Shown: piece after piece, positions 23,233 through 35,200 of the stretch
How positions within the stretch are numbered: the first letter of the stretch is position 1
Layout of the letters: each line of letters begins with the position of its first letter
Source: Atherinomorus stipes
Taxonomy: Eukaryota > Chordata > Actinopteri > Atheriniformes > Atherinidae
DNA: 64,000 bases
Assembly (NCBI GenBank): GCA_023101725.1
Contig: JALJCO010001053.1
Coordinates: 1-64,000, forward strand
Direction: 5' to 3'
Made by a program: the position numbers and the translations under genes
The notes under the pieces: generated by a model
The model's input: the letters and a program-made list of their open reading frames with translations, nothing else
The model's database searches: none
Told to the model about the DNA's origin: nothing

Positions 23233-26200
23233 CTGGAGGGAGGACAGGGAGCGGAGTCGTTTACCTCCTTCACCCATTCAGCTCCGCTTCTATCCTTCCC
23301 TTGACCTCAGCATCCTCATCCTCATGCCTCCTCACTCATCCCTTTTCTTATCCATCCATCTATCCTCACCCTCCTACATTCATCCTGTCATCTTCTTTCA
23401 CCTATGCAATCTTCCTTACTTTATCCATCCTTCACTCTCATCCGTGTTCTTCCGTTTATCACTTCTTCCTTCCCATCATCTATTCATCCATCCATCTCTC
23501 CATCATTCACTACCCATCGTCCTTTTCTCTCCATCCATCCTTTCCTACATCCATCCTCACCTTCACACATCATTTATCCTTTCATCCTCCTCTTTTGTGG
23601 CAAGACAGCATGTCAGTGGAGAGAAAATAAGTCCAATGGCAGGCTCGGGGTAGTAGAAATAATGCTTTACATTTATTCAGCACACCAAACTTTTCAAAAA
23701 CCCTTGTGCAGACCAGCCAAGACAAATGTGAGAGAACCAGACTACTGGGCAGCACCTCCTTTATATACACCTGGAGGCCCTGCCCTCAGACCAATCAGGC
23801 CTATAACAGACACCCTCTGTAAGGAAAAAAATAATACATCAATTAACAAAGGATCAACAGAACATTATGTTAAAACATGTCCTAGTCACTTACACAACTA
23901 AAGAAAAAATAATTCAAACATAATTGAAAGGAAAGTTTTTACAATCCACTTGATTCACCTTTCTACAGGTACCTTCAATCAGATCCATTCAATTATTCAA
24001 TCAGCAGTGAAAACACATCCACTAACACTCTCCAAGAGAACTTCCACTGAAGGTAGGCCTCTGGATAATAAACAGAACTCAAGAAAAAACATTTTGAAGG
24101 TAAAGGCGAATCCTTTATCATAAAAACAGAAACAAAGCAACTAGGTATTAGCCATCTGTCACAAAGTCAAAACCCATGAAGGTGTTAATACTTCCTCACA
24201 TCTTTTTCACCCATCCGTCCTTTTCTGTCCATCCCCACCCTCCCTCACCCATTCACCCCCCCCCTTATCCTCCATCGTCATCCATACTTCTATCCATTAT
24301 CATCCTTCCCTTCCTTATCATCTATCTTTCCCCTCCTTCATCCATCCTTCACTCTCTTTCATGTTCTTCTGTTTATCCCTTCTTCCTTATTCATCCATCA
24401 TCCACTCATCTATCCTTCACTCTCATCATCCATTTGCTCATTTGTTTATCCCTTCATCCTTTTCTTTCCATCCCTTCATCCTTCCCTCCATCTATCCTCA
24501 CCCTCCCACGGTTTTATCCTTTCATCCTCCCCTTTTTCAAACATCTATCCTTCCTTATTTTGTCCATCCCCACCCTCCCTTCATCCATTCATCCTTCACA
24601 TCCCTTATCCTTCCCCTCCTTCATCCATCCCCACATTATCACCTATTCATCCTTTCTTACTTCATCTATCCTTACCCTCCCTAATCCAATCATCCCCTCT
24701 CTCCTCTCATCCTCATCTATCCATCCATGCTTCCCTCCCTCATTCATTTATCCCTCCATCTATTCATCCATCCCCATCCTTTACTAAATCATCCCTCCAA
24801 ATCTTTCTCTCCCATCCACCCCCCTTCATAGATCCTCTTCTCCATCTCATCCATCATCTAGACTTTTTCTTGTCCTTCTTCCTACTATTAAGGGTCCCAA
24901 GTTGGATCCCCGAGACAGAACCTCCCCCAGCCGGAGTCTCCTCCCATTTTTGGAGACAAGTCATATGAACCAATCAGAGAACTTTTAGATCTCTCTGTGA
25001 CTTTATCACAACTTTTATTTTAAAATCAAACAAGTACTCGGACCGCCTATTTGTGCTCCTCACCAGTGAACATCGATCACAGAGGATAATTTGTAACGTC
25101 AGTGCCTCTAAAGATGAAACATTTTACCATATAAACTTGTGCTCATGTTAAAGCTGCAGTCTGAAATGTGCAAGCTTGCAAAACCGTGGCATATAACTTC
25201 ATTAACTGCAGGTTTATCTCAAGTTATCTCATCTTTAGTGTAAAAAACTGTTCTTTGGACTCCGGTCTAACAGGTTTGATTAGTGAACTGGACTGAGAAC
25301 CAGTAAAGCTCAGAGTCTGACAGTTACTGATGAACGCTTACGTACAACACAGCAAACACCCCGTGTGTACAAGTCATTAATCCTCTCCTGTCATGCAGGT
25401 TTTGACTGTGGTTTTAAATGACAATGGGCGTGAAAATAAAGGATATCAACTGAAAATGTTTGTTCAAACTCTCCTGGTTAAATCCTGGCATTTGCATCTG
25501 TCTTTTGTTGGGTGATCTGCGGGTGCGGCCTCATAAAATGAACGGTTAATATCCTTTCAGTTACAAATGTCTCCAACTATGTTCTGTACAAGATTAGTGA
25601 ACCAGTTTTGTACAACATTAGATCTCAAACTTCCCTTTAAAAAAAAAGAGAGAAGGTAGCATCAAGCTTCCAAGAGATTAGCGCTCTAATAACCCTTCTT
25701 AAGGTGTCAGATCTTAATCAGCTTGTTCATTTACGGCCCCTTCTCCACTGCAGGGAAGGCCAGAGGATTCAAATTTCAGACTCATGCCTTCCTTAAACCT
25801 TTGCATCAACTGACTACAATAATGTTTTAACAGGTTTTTATCTCATGTCTAGACTATTGCAACAGCCTTTTTACATCTCACCCAAAAATCTATACATTTG
25901 ACTGCACTAAACAACTAAAACCAAGAAAAAGAGAGCACATTTGTCCTCTTTAAGCCTCTTTTCACCATCTCCCAGTATGTTTTAGAATTGATTTTAAGAT
26001 TTTACTGTTGACTTTTAAAGCTTTCATGCCCTTTCACCCTCCTATTTATCAGACCTTTTACAACCATGTGAACCTGTCAGAAGGTTGAGATCCTCTAACA
26101 GACGACTTTCGGTTTTTCCAGAGACCTGGTTGTCTTATGATTAAATTGATTTTATTTGCTGAGTGAACTGTTGTCCTACAATTTCATTACTATTGTTGTG

Positions 26201-29200
26201 TTCTTCTAAAGTTGTTTAATCTTAAGTAAGTTGTGTGAAGCACTTTGTAACATTTGTTTAGAAAAAAACAAATATAAATAAAGCTATAATTATTACTCTA
26301 AGCAGAAACCCAAACCTGAAATCAACATGAAATGCCTACAAAACAGAAGAAAAGCATTAAAAGTAGGGATGCACAGTATTGGAATTATGGCTGATATCTG
26401 ATATGCTGATATTTTAAAACTCACGTGGTAACCAATATCGATACCGATATCAAAGCTGAAAAAAATAAGCAGTCATTGCAAATAGCAGTTTTGTTATCCA
26501 TTTGTCATTTGACACTTTGAAAAATAGGTGCAAGAAAAAATATCAATATTCTGAAATATCACAATATTTAAAAACCTGGTATTAATCTGTTTTACCTTTA
26601 AAATCTGGTGATAGTTCATCATTCTGTTGAATCTCATGAAATTTCTTGAATTCTCGCAAGATCTCGTAACAGAATGAAGAAATATCGTGAGATTTCGTCA
26701 GTAAAATTGATTGATACCGCGTTTTTAAATGTCAATATGATATCAGCATATGAAAATATCGCAATATTTCAGTGTATCGATATCTTTTCCCACCCCTAGT
26801 CTTTAGAAGTTTTAAAGTCTGTAAGAAAGACATTTTTGAAGAAGTAGTTTGTTTGACTGTTTTTTTTTTTTAGCTTTTAGAAACACTGGGCTGATCAGTT
26901 AAATATCGGTGGGGTGGCCAATGTCCGATACTCAGTTTTAAGGCCGATGTAGACCGATACCGATAAGGGGCCGCTTATATCGAGCATCCCTAATTAAAAG
27001 TAGTTTCAGAGTGTTTTTTTCTAACAGTGCTTTGAGATGAAAAAATGTCAGGAAACCAGAAAACTTTCAGTGAAAACTGTAAAGTTGCAAGAAAGGCAAA
27101 CCAAGACCAGTGTCTGATTGTAAAACACCCTCAAGCTGAGTAACCAAAGTGGTAATGCAGTTACTTTTCCATGAACTGGACTTTCATCAAATTCAGCATC
27201 AAACATTTGCAAGTAAACAAACAGAGATGCAGTTTACAGGCAGAAGCTACAATAAGACTCTGTATACTATGAAGAAAAAATATGTTCATGCTTTGGTCCT
27301 GTGTTGAAGCCTCTGGTATAGGGAGGAAACGGTTTAATTGAAACAAATGTCAAAATACTTAACTGACCCTGGAAGACCACCGCCTAGCAGGTTTTAGATG
27401 TTCTCTTGCTTTTAACGCTCCTGACTAATTATTAAGTGACTATGCAGAATCTGAAAAGCTGGTGTTGAAGCAGAAAGTGTTTACATCGTGAAGGACTCCG
27501 GCCCTCGAGGACCTGCTTTACGCTAAAGACATACACAGAGCCCTTGAACCGTGTTCAGCGAGCTTTACATGTGTAATTTAGTCAGTTTGAGGCCCCTGCA
27601 GATGCGTGGGGCAAACGGAGTAGTATCACCGGAAATTGTGGGGGCAGTGTTCAGCAGTATAGCTGAGGTGTGACCAGCATAAGAAACAAAAAAGACAAAG
27701 CTGTGACATAATAATGACCCCACAGACCACCACCATCTACTGCACTGCCTTTTTATGAGACATTATTACGACCTATGCCTCACCACCATGTTTGTTGTTA
27801 AAATGTTGTGAGAATGGGGGGGAGAGCTCTGGATGTTCTGGCAAACAACAATACCAACATAAAGGATGCATGGAAGTATGAGGACAGTGACATTTGAAAC
27901 ATATGCACCTATTTCAGTATATAAATGGAGCATAAATGAGCCGTTAGGCATCACTGTAGGCATAGTTAGCAAAAAAGGAATAGTTTGAATAGGCAAGCAG
28001 TGATGCTAAATTTTACTTTTATTTTCCTCCCATTTGTTCTTTTGAAACAAAAGATTAAAACGAAAATCTATTTTTTCCCCTAAATGTGAGAAAAATGCAG
28101 AACTTTTAACCTTAAACCTTTTGGAAACTGGTTTATCTTTTACTTGCTAAGTGGAAAACAGAAAGATGAATTTACTGTAAGTCTGGGACTGACCATGGCG
28201 ATCCAGAGGACTATGTATTCATCAATGAAGCTGTTGAAGTACTGGTTGAGGAAGAGGAGGCTGGGTCCGATGAAGGCTGTGTCTGGAAGGTGCAGCTCGC
28301 TTTTAGTCATGTGCGCCATCTACAGAAAGGAAACAGGAGGTAAAAAAGAATGAATGAAGAGCTTTAAGATGGCGGCATGTGCAGCATTTAGGGCGATTAA
28401 GAGCAATCAAACATACCACCAGCTTGTTGGAGATCTTCGAGATGACCATGCCGAAGGTGAGCAGGTACAAGCAGGGGTGGTGCTCAAACAGATGGCTGGA
28501 TGACTTCTTGAAAATTATGAAGGCTAGCGTGAGAACGAGCCCGATGTGCATACCCGGACTCAGCACACTGGTGTCCTAAACAGAACGGTTGATCATTAAA
28601 ACTTGCTCTTCGTTTGTGTTTAAACAAGTCGCATTTTCCAACTCCAGCTGGAGTCACTTACAGCTACAGTCGAGCCATTCTTGCCAACACCTCCATTCAA
28701 AATGACATAGAAGTAGTTGTAGCAGGAGTAAAGGGCGCCTCCGACGATGCCCATGATGGGGAAGACGTACATCTTCACTCCGATTACCGGCAACTATGGA
28801 AACACAGGAGTCGACTTAAACAGATGCCAACAGCTTAAAGTAAAAGGTTCTTATATGAGAGCTGAAGCATGCCGAGCATGATGGGAGGGAAAAGCAAAAA
28901 AAACTAGAAAAAACAAAATAAAACAACAAAAATGCAGGGTGACATCATCAGCTTTTTTGAGCCAGATCATGTCCAATAGATGACCTGTTGCCACGACGTT
29001 GACTACCCATATTTACCTTCTCACTTCTCTCATGTGATGTTAAGTCAAGCCTCCAAAGGCAGCACAGAGTAAAAGTAAAACACAAATTCTATTTAAAGAC
29101 TAGAAGAACGACTACAAACTAGGAATTGATTCAGTTATTAGTTCTTAACTCAGGTGAAATGAGAATGTCCCTGTGAGTACAGTGTTGTTGCATGTGAGTG

Positions 29201-32200
29201 GATCTAACGTGTTATTCTTGGTTACCGTATATTGCCAAAGGCTCACGCCCCCAAAAGCTGACATCAGGTACATGATTATAATGGCGACCTGCACCTCTGT
29301 GACGTCAACCCTGCGGAGAGATTAACACTGAAGCTTCAGTTTTCACCAATGCTAGTTGGAATAAAAAAAAAGAAAAAAGAATTTAGGGATGTTCGATATT
29401 GGCTTAATTATGATATCTGGTCTAACGATATTGTTGAACTCTTAATTTCCAATATCCATATCAACTGATACAGATATACGTGGGCACCTGTGAGGTTATG
29501 TCTCTTATATTTTGACACTTTGAGTAGAAAAGAAGTAGCTGAAGAGTTTGAGTAGTTTATGAAAAAGTAGTTTATATAATAAATGTGGGGTGGGGAAAAA
29601 AATTCACTTAAAGACACACAAAGCAACTTTTAGCAGTTTTCTCAGTGACAAATGCGCCCCCCTATCAACGGCTAAAAACGAGCATCCATCTTCATCATAC
29701 CTGTACTGTGATTCACTCCAGCCAGTAAACGACAGTCTTATCTTGACTCTTGTTCTGTCCCTTCCTCTCTTTCTTTTCCTCTCTTCCTCCGGTAATGTTT
29801 CCTTGCGTTTCTTTACGTCATCCGACATGATGCACGTTCAAAAACACCCGTTTCTGTTCATATCTGGTTCATATCCGTTTGCCAGTAAGTGACGCGGTGC
29901 GCAACCAATAGCCGACGTCACGGCCCCGTCCCGGATGGAAAACTTACATACTGCTGTTTCTGAGCCTCGGGACGCCTCTGGGCAGTGACGGCTCGAAAAT
30001 GTGCATAATGAATGTCGGTGTGACATCAAAACGAGTCAAAAACTAGGGATGCACCGAAAATTTGGCCACTGAAAGTTTTCGGCCAAAAATGACCCAAAAG
30101 TGGATTTTTGGCTGAAAGACATAAATCGCCGAAACAACACGGCCGAATCTTGTGATGAAGCGGCAAACAGCGCATGCAGCACGCGACTTGTGCGCTGTGT
30201 TTTTATGTACGAACATATTCAATTTCACAGTCTTTGAACAGGCCAGTCAGTTATAAGCCCGTACATTATTATTTTTGGTAGCAGTCTTACAGAGAAAAAT
30301 TTAAAAGGCATTATGTGCCGTACGAGTGGGGTAAAACTATTTTATTTTGAATTTTAAATTATATTGTGCATTGCTGTAATGTCAGTGGTAAATAAATATT
30401 TTCATACTTTTGTAAATGATTTATTGCAATGCCTTGATTTTATCCCTATCAAAAACGCATATTTTTAAGGTCTAAAAGTTATGTTGTGTCTTTAAGTTTC
30501 ATTATTTTTTTGTTTTACGATTTTCGAATCCTTTTTTTTTTTGTTGTTTAAAAATGTATTCTTTAAAAAAAAAAAAAAAGGTGATAGCAACAAGTTTAAT
30601 TCCTCCCTGCAAGTCGGTGTCACACTTGCACTCGCTTACCCAATTCGCATTAGCAATGTTACAGAACTGGCTAACTATTTATTTGAAAAGAGAAGAAAGT
30701 GGCAACCTATACAGGGCTTTTGAGCCCCATTGCTACCTTCACCCTCATGCTGCTTCGTTTTTAAATTTAAGAAATGTAAGGGAAGGAAGATACTATTTCT
30801 ACGCATAACAAATCGAACCAGAATCCTTTAGTGTAGACGCTGGCATGCCATCGACACTGGCATTGTAATCATATGTAAATATTTATATATTTTGGACCTT
30901 TCAAAATTGATAAAACTATTATTTATATGCTATAAAAAATTGGGGGGAGTAGACATTCTATGGATGTACTATTTTTAAAAAAAATAATTTTGATGAAAAT
31001 GTCGCTATGACCTTTAAATCTATATGCTTAAATGTTTTTCTTCAACTATCTAGTAACATGATGTTTTATCTGTTTTCAGAAAAACCTAAACAGAAGGCGT
31101 AGGCTGGAGAAAAACTTGGTCTGGTGTTGAAAAACCACATTGAATATTACAAAAACCAGTTAACCATTTAAACTGAGTCGGCACCCCCTAAAATTGTGAA
31201 AGAATCTAATCTGGAGAAAAGCATATCCTCCCTGCCCAGATAATACAGCTGTGTGAAAAAGTTTTTGCCCCCTTCCTGATTTCTTACTTTTTAGCATGTT
31301 AGTCACACTTAAATGTTTCAGATCATCAAACCAATTTAAATGTGAGACAAAGATAACACAAGTAAACAGAAAATGCAGGTTTTAAATGAAGATTTTTATT
31401 AGTGAGGGGGTGGGGGGAATCCAAACTTAAATGGTCCTGTGTGAAAAAGTGATTGCCCCCTCTGTTAAAACATAAATTTACTGTGGTTTATCACATCTTT
31501 GGAAAGCTGAGTTCAATTTCTCTAGCCACACCAAGGCCTGATTACTGCCACACCTGTTCTCCATCAAGAAATCACTTAAAAGGACCTGCTTGACAAAGTG
31601 AAGTAGACCAAAAGATCCTTAAAAGCTGGACATCATGCTGTGATCCAAAGAAATTCAGGAAAAAAATGAGAAACAAAGTCATTGAGATCTATCAGTCTGG
31701 AAAAGGTCACAAAGTCATTTCTAAAGCTTTGGGACTCCAGTGAACCACAGTGAGAGTCATTATCCACAAATGGTGAAAACATAGAACAGTGGTGAACCTT
31801 CCCAGGAGGACCCCAAAATGACCCCAAGAGCACAACGACGACTCATCCAAGAGGTCACAAAAGACCCCAGAACAATATCCAAAGAACTGCAGGCCTCACT
31901 TGCTTCAATTAAGGTCAGTGTTCCATGACTCCACCATGAGAAAGAGACTGGGGGGCAAAAATGGCTGCATGGCAGAGTTCCAAGACCAAAACCACTGCTG
32001 AGCAAAAAGAACATAAAGGCTCGTCTCAGTTTAGCCAGAAAGCATCTTGATGATCCCCAAGACTTTTGGATAAATACTCTGTGGACTGACGAGACAAAAG
32101 TTGAACTTTTTGGAAGGTGTAGGTCCCATTACATCTGACGTAAAAGTAACACGGCATTTCAGAAAAGGAACATCATACCAACAGTAAAATATGGTGGCTT

Positions 32201-35200
32201 TAGTGTGATGGTCTGGGGCTGTTTAGCTGCTTCAGGACCTGGAAGACTTGCTGTGGTAAATGGAACCATGAATTCTGCTGTCTACCAAATAATCCTGAAG
32301 GAGAATGTCCGGCCATCTGTTGGTGACCTCAAGCTGAAGCAAACTTGGGTTCTGCAGCAGAACAATGATCCAGAACACACCAGCAAGTCCACCTCTGAAT
32401 GGCTTAAGAACAACAAAATGAAGACTTTGGAGTGGCCTAGTCAAAGTCCCCACCTGAATCCCATTGAGATGCTGTGGCATGACCTTGAAAAGGTGGTTCA
32501 TGCTGGAAAAGCCTCCAATGTGGCTGAATTACAACAATTCTGCAAAGATGAATGGAACAAAATTCCTCCACAGCACTGTAGAAGACTCACTGCCAGTTAT
32601 CACAAATGCTTGATTGCAGTTGTTGCTGCTAAGGGTGGAACAACCAGTTATTAGGTTTAGGGGGCAATCACTTTTTCACACAGGGCCATTTAAGTTTGGA
32701 TCCCCCCCCCCCCCCTTACTAATACAAATCTTCATTTAAAATCTGCATTTTCTGTTTGTGTTATTTTTGTCTCACATTTAAATTTATTTGATGATCTGAA
32801 ACATTTAAGTGTGACTAACATGCAAAAAGTAAGAAATCAGGAAGGGGGCAAACACTTTCACACAGCTGTGGATGAATGCTGTGTAAAGGTTTGTCATTTA
32901 AAAGTAAGACCAATATTCCCCGATGATTTCCGACATTACATTTTAATGCCAATATCAGCCAATAACAATGGTAGGCCAATCATATCGGACATCTCTAAAA
33001 AAGATGAATAAATAATAAAAGAAACAGGTTACATCTTACTGTAGTGCAAGTATGGACATTACTTACAAGCCAAAGCGAAGGGTCCCGGACACATAGGTCT
33101 GCCAGTGGGCACAGAAGAACATGAACATCCCGATGAAACCACAGAAGAACATCCAGTTTGTGTATCCTCCTATTCCACATGAAATGCACGTTCCCACAGC
33201 AACAAAGACTGAAAGATCATAAAATATTAAGTCAACAACTGTACAAGCTGTTTTTAATTAACCAAAAATGTAGTAACAGTAGAATATGATCGTGGATACC
33301 TGTGGAGACGGCATCGCAGCCGTGGTCAAAGAGCTCCCCAAGCGCCGAGCTGCTGTTCGTCCTCCTGGCCTGTTTCCCATCAATAGCATCCAGGGATTGG
33401 TAGATGAAGAGGCCCAGAGCGGAGAGGATGAAGGCCCACGATGGAGCCTGAGGTGGAGGAACAGGAGAAAAGATGGTTTATAAAGAGCTGTGCTGACATG
33501 TACTGAATAATTAATAGGTAATAACTTATTTATCTGGCTGTTCAAGTCAGATTTATAAGAAAAATATGAAATAAAATACTCCTTATAGGCATTTGTTAAA
33601 TGTCTGCTGCTTTATTGATTAACTGCCTTCTGAGTATGAACAGGTAGAGGACATTTAGTCAAACAAGATTCAAGAATTTCTCCTTGGATTCTGGGAAACT
33701 GGAACAGACAGGTTTCTTTACTGCATGAAAAATAAATACACATGTCAATAATTACAACAATAGGGATAAACAATCTTGAATTATAGTTATCCAAATTAAA
33801 AACCTCAAACTTTGAGTCCAGATTAACAAATACTTCCAAATGAAATACTTCCGTTTCATATCCACCACTACTGTTAAATATTTATAGTTATTTATGAAGT
33901 TCAAAAGTTAAAGGCTGTGCTTTGCTGTGATTAATCAGGATGTGGATGCCAGTAAAGCATGTGTCTCACCATCCCTGCACCATATGTCCTGCATCTGTGA
34001 GTACTGCAGTTTAATTTCAGAGAGGAGAAAAAGGGAATCCAGCTAACTGGAGCAGCTCAGCTTCTCTTTCTAGGGTGAAAGAGAAGCTGAGCCTTGGCCT
34101 TGCCAGAGTAGACACTCTGCCAGAGTAGACACTCTGGCAAGGCTGTTCTTATCACCTACAGACTTTGTGTGTGTGCTCTGTCTCTCCCTCACGCACACAC
34201 ATCACACGATACTGACACACACATATCCACTGCACTGCTGGTCCTTCAACTTCCCTCCCACCACCGGCCAACAAAGTATGTTTACAACTTTGTTGCAATT
34301 GTGCATTAGTGTGTTTCCAAGGGGATCAACAATCCCTTGCTGTCAAAATTACTCTGAGTTCCTGCAGGTTTTTTTTTTTTTTTTTTTTAAATCTGTGTAC
34401 TTACATCACATGGACTAATAGGGGTAGAGTCTGTTTGTGTAAGTTTATTACAGAGGTTACTTGAGGGCGAGTACTGAACTGTGTCCAGAATTTACCATGA
34501 TCTCCTACAATATGCTTGCTTGCACAGCTATGAGATGTTACAGACAAACGTGGGCATAAGGAAAGCATGCCTCAGTCTTTGATGAACAATAATAGAGAAA
34601 ACCAACAAGCTTTTGCACTTGTGGAATCTGACAGCAGCAGCATGCTGCCTGGACTTTGACTCATTTGCATGGATCTCATGGCTGGACTGGACAAAGGTGT
34701 ATATCTGATAAAGACACAAATCTGTGCATTTACTGCCGCACAATGAACCTGCACGTACAGTTCTACTGGATCATAGGTCAATTCTTAGCTCAGCTGCATG
34801 TTGCAAGGCTTATTTCTGCATTTTAGGTAGGACGCGTGATGCCTGTCCAAGCATCGACTCGCTAATGCGGCATGCTGACTTTTATTTGGTCTCAGCAGTC
34901 TTGCTAAATAATGAGCCTCCTTTGAAGCCTGAAACAGAACAAGATCTCCCTCCAAAATACTGTTTTGCCAAAACACTGCATCACATTAGGGAGGACAGAC
35001 AACAACGCGTCAAAGCTGTAAACTTTCCAAGAACAGACGTGAAGAGATCACCTGACCACGCGTCTGTTTCCAAAACAGCACAGTCAGAGTTACGGCTAAT
35101 GCGATTAAAATGTGACAATTTAAAGCTTCCTTGTTCAGCAAGGCCACTCAAACGCAACATGTCGCGATTTACCATCGCTCGTGGCTGACTGTGAGACTAT

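Larger units (their letters stand above)
29384..32997. mobile_element. Large hAT-like element holding several later insertions
   Basis: Left end TAGGGATGTTCGATATTGG (29384) and right end CATATCGGACATCTCTA (32997) are inverted relatives. Flanks are A-rich and similar but do not give an exact 8-bp duplication. Between them lie the 29600-30045 repeat, a fragment beginning AGGGATGCACCGAAAATTTG (30044), and a Tc1 element at 31246-32868. The whole stack fills the CHPT1 intron between exons 33208-33067 and 29310-29226. Confidence 0.5.

Noticed and set aside
23228..24787. Several long frames rich in S, P, H, I and L
   Set aside because: All lie in the TCCATC pyrimidine satellite, where stop codons are rare by composition.
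23290..24850. CRISPR-like array
   Set aside because: Repeat units are short, diverged and contiguous, without constant repeats separated by unique spacers; this is a eukaryotic satellite.
34724..35188. 154-codon + strand frame in CHPT1 intron 1
   Set aside because: Antisense to CHPT1, no domain recognised, no partner exon, and overlapping frames of similar length on the other strand.
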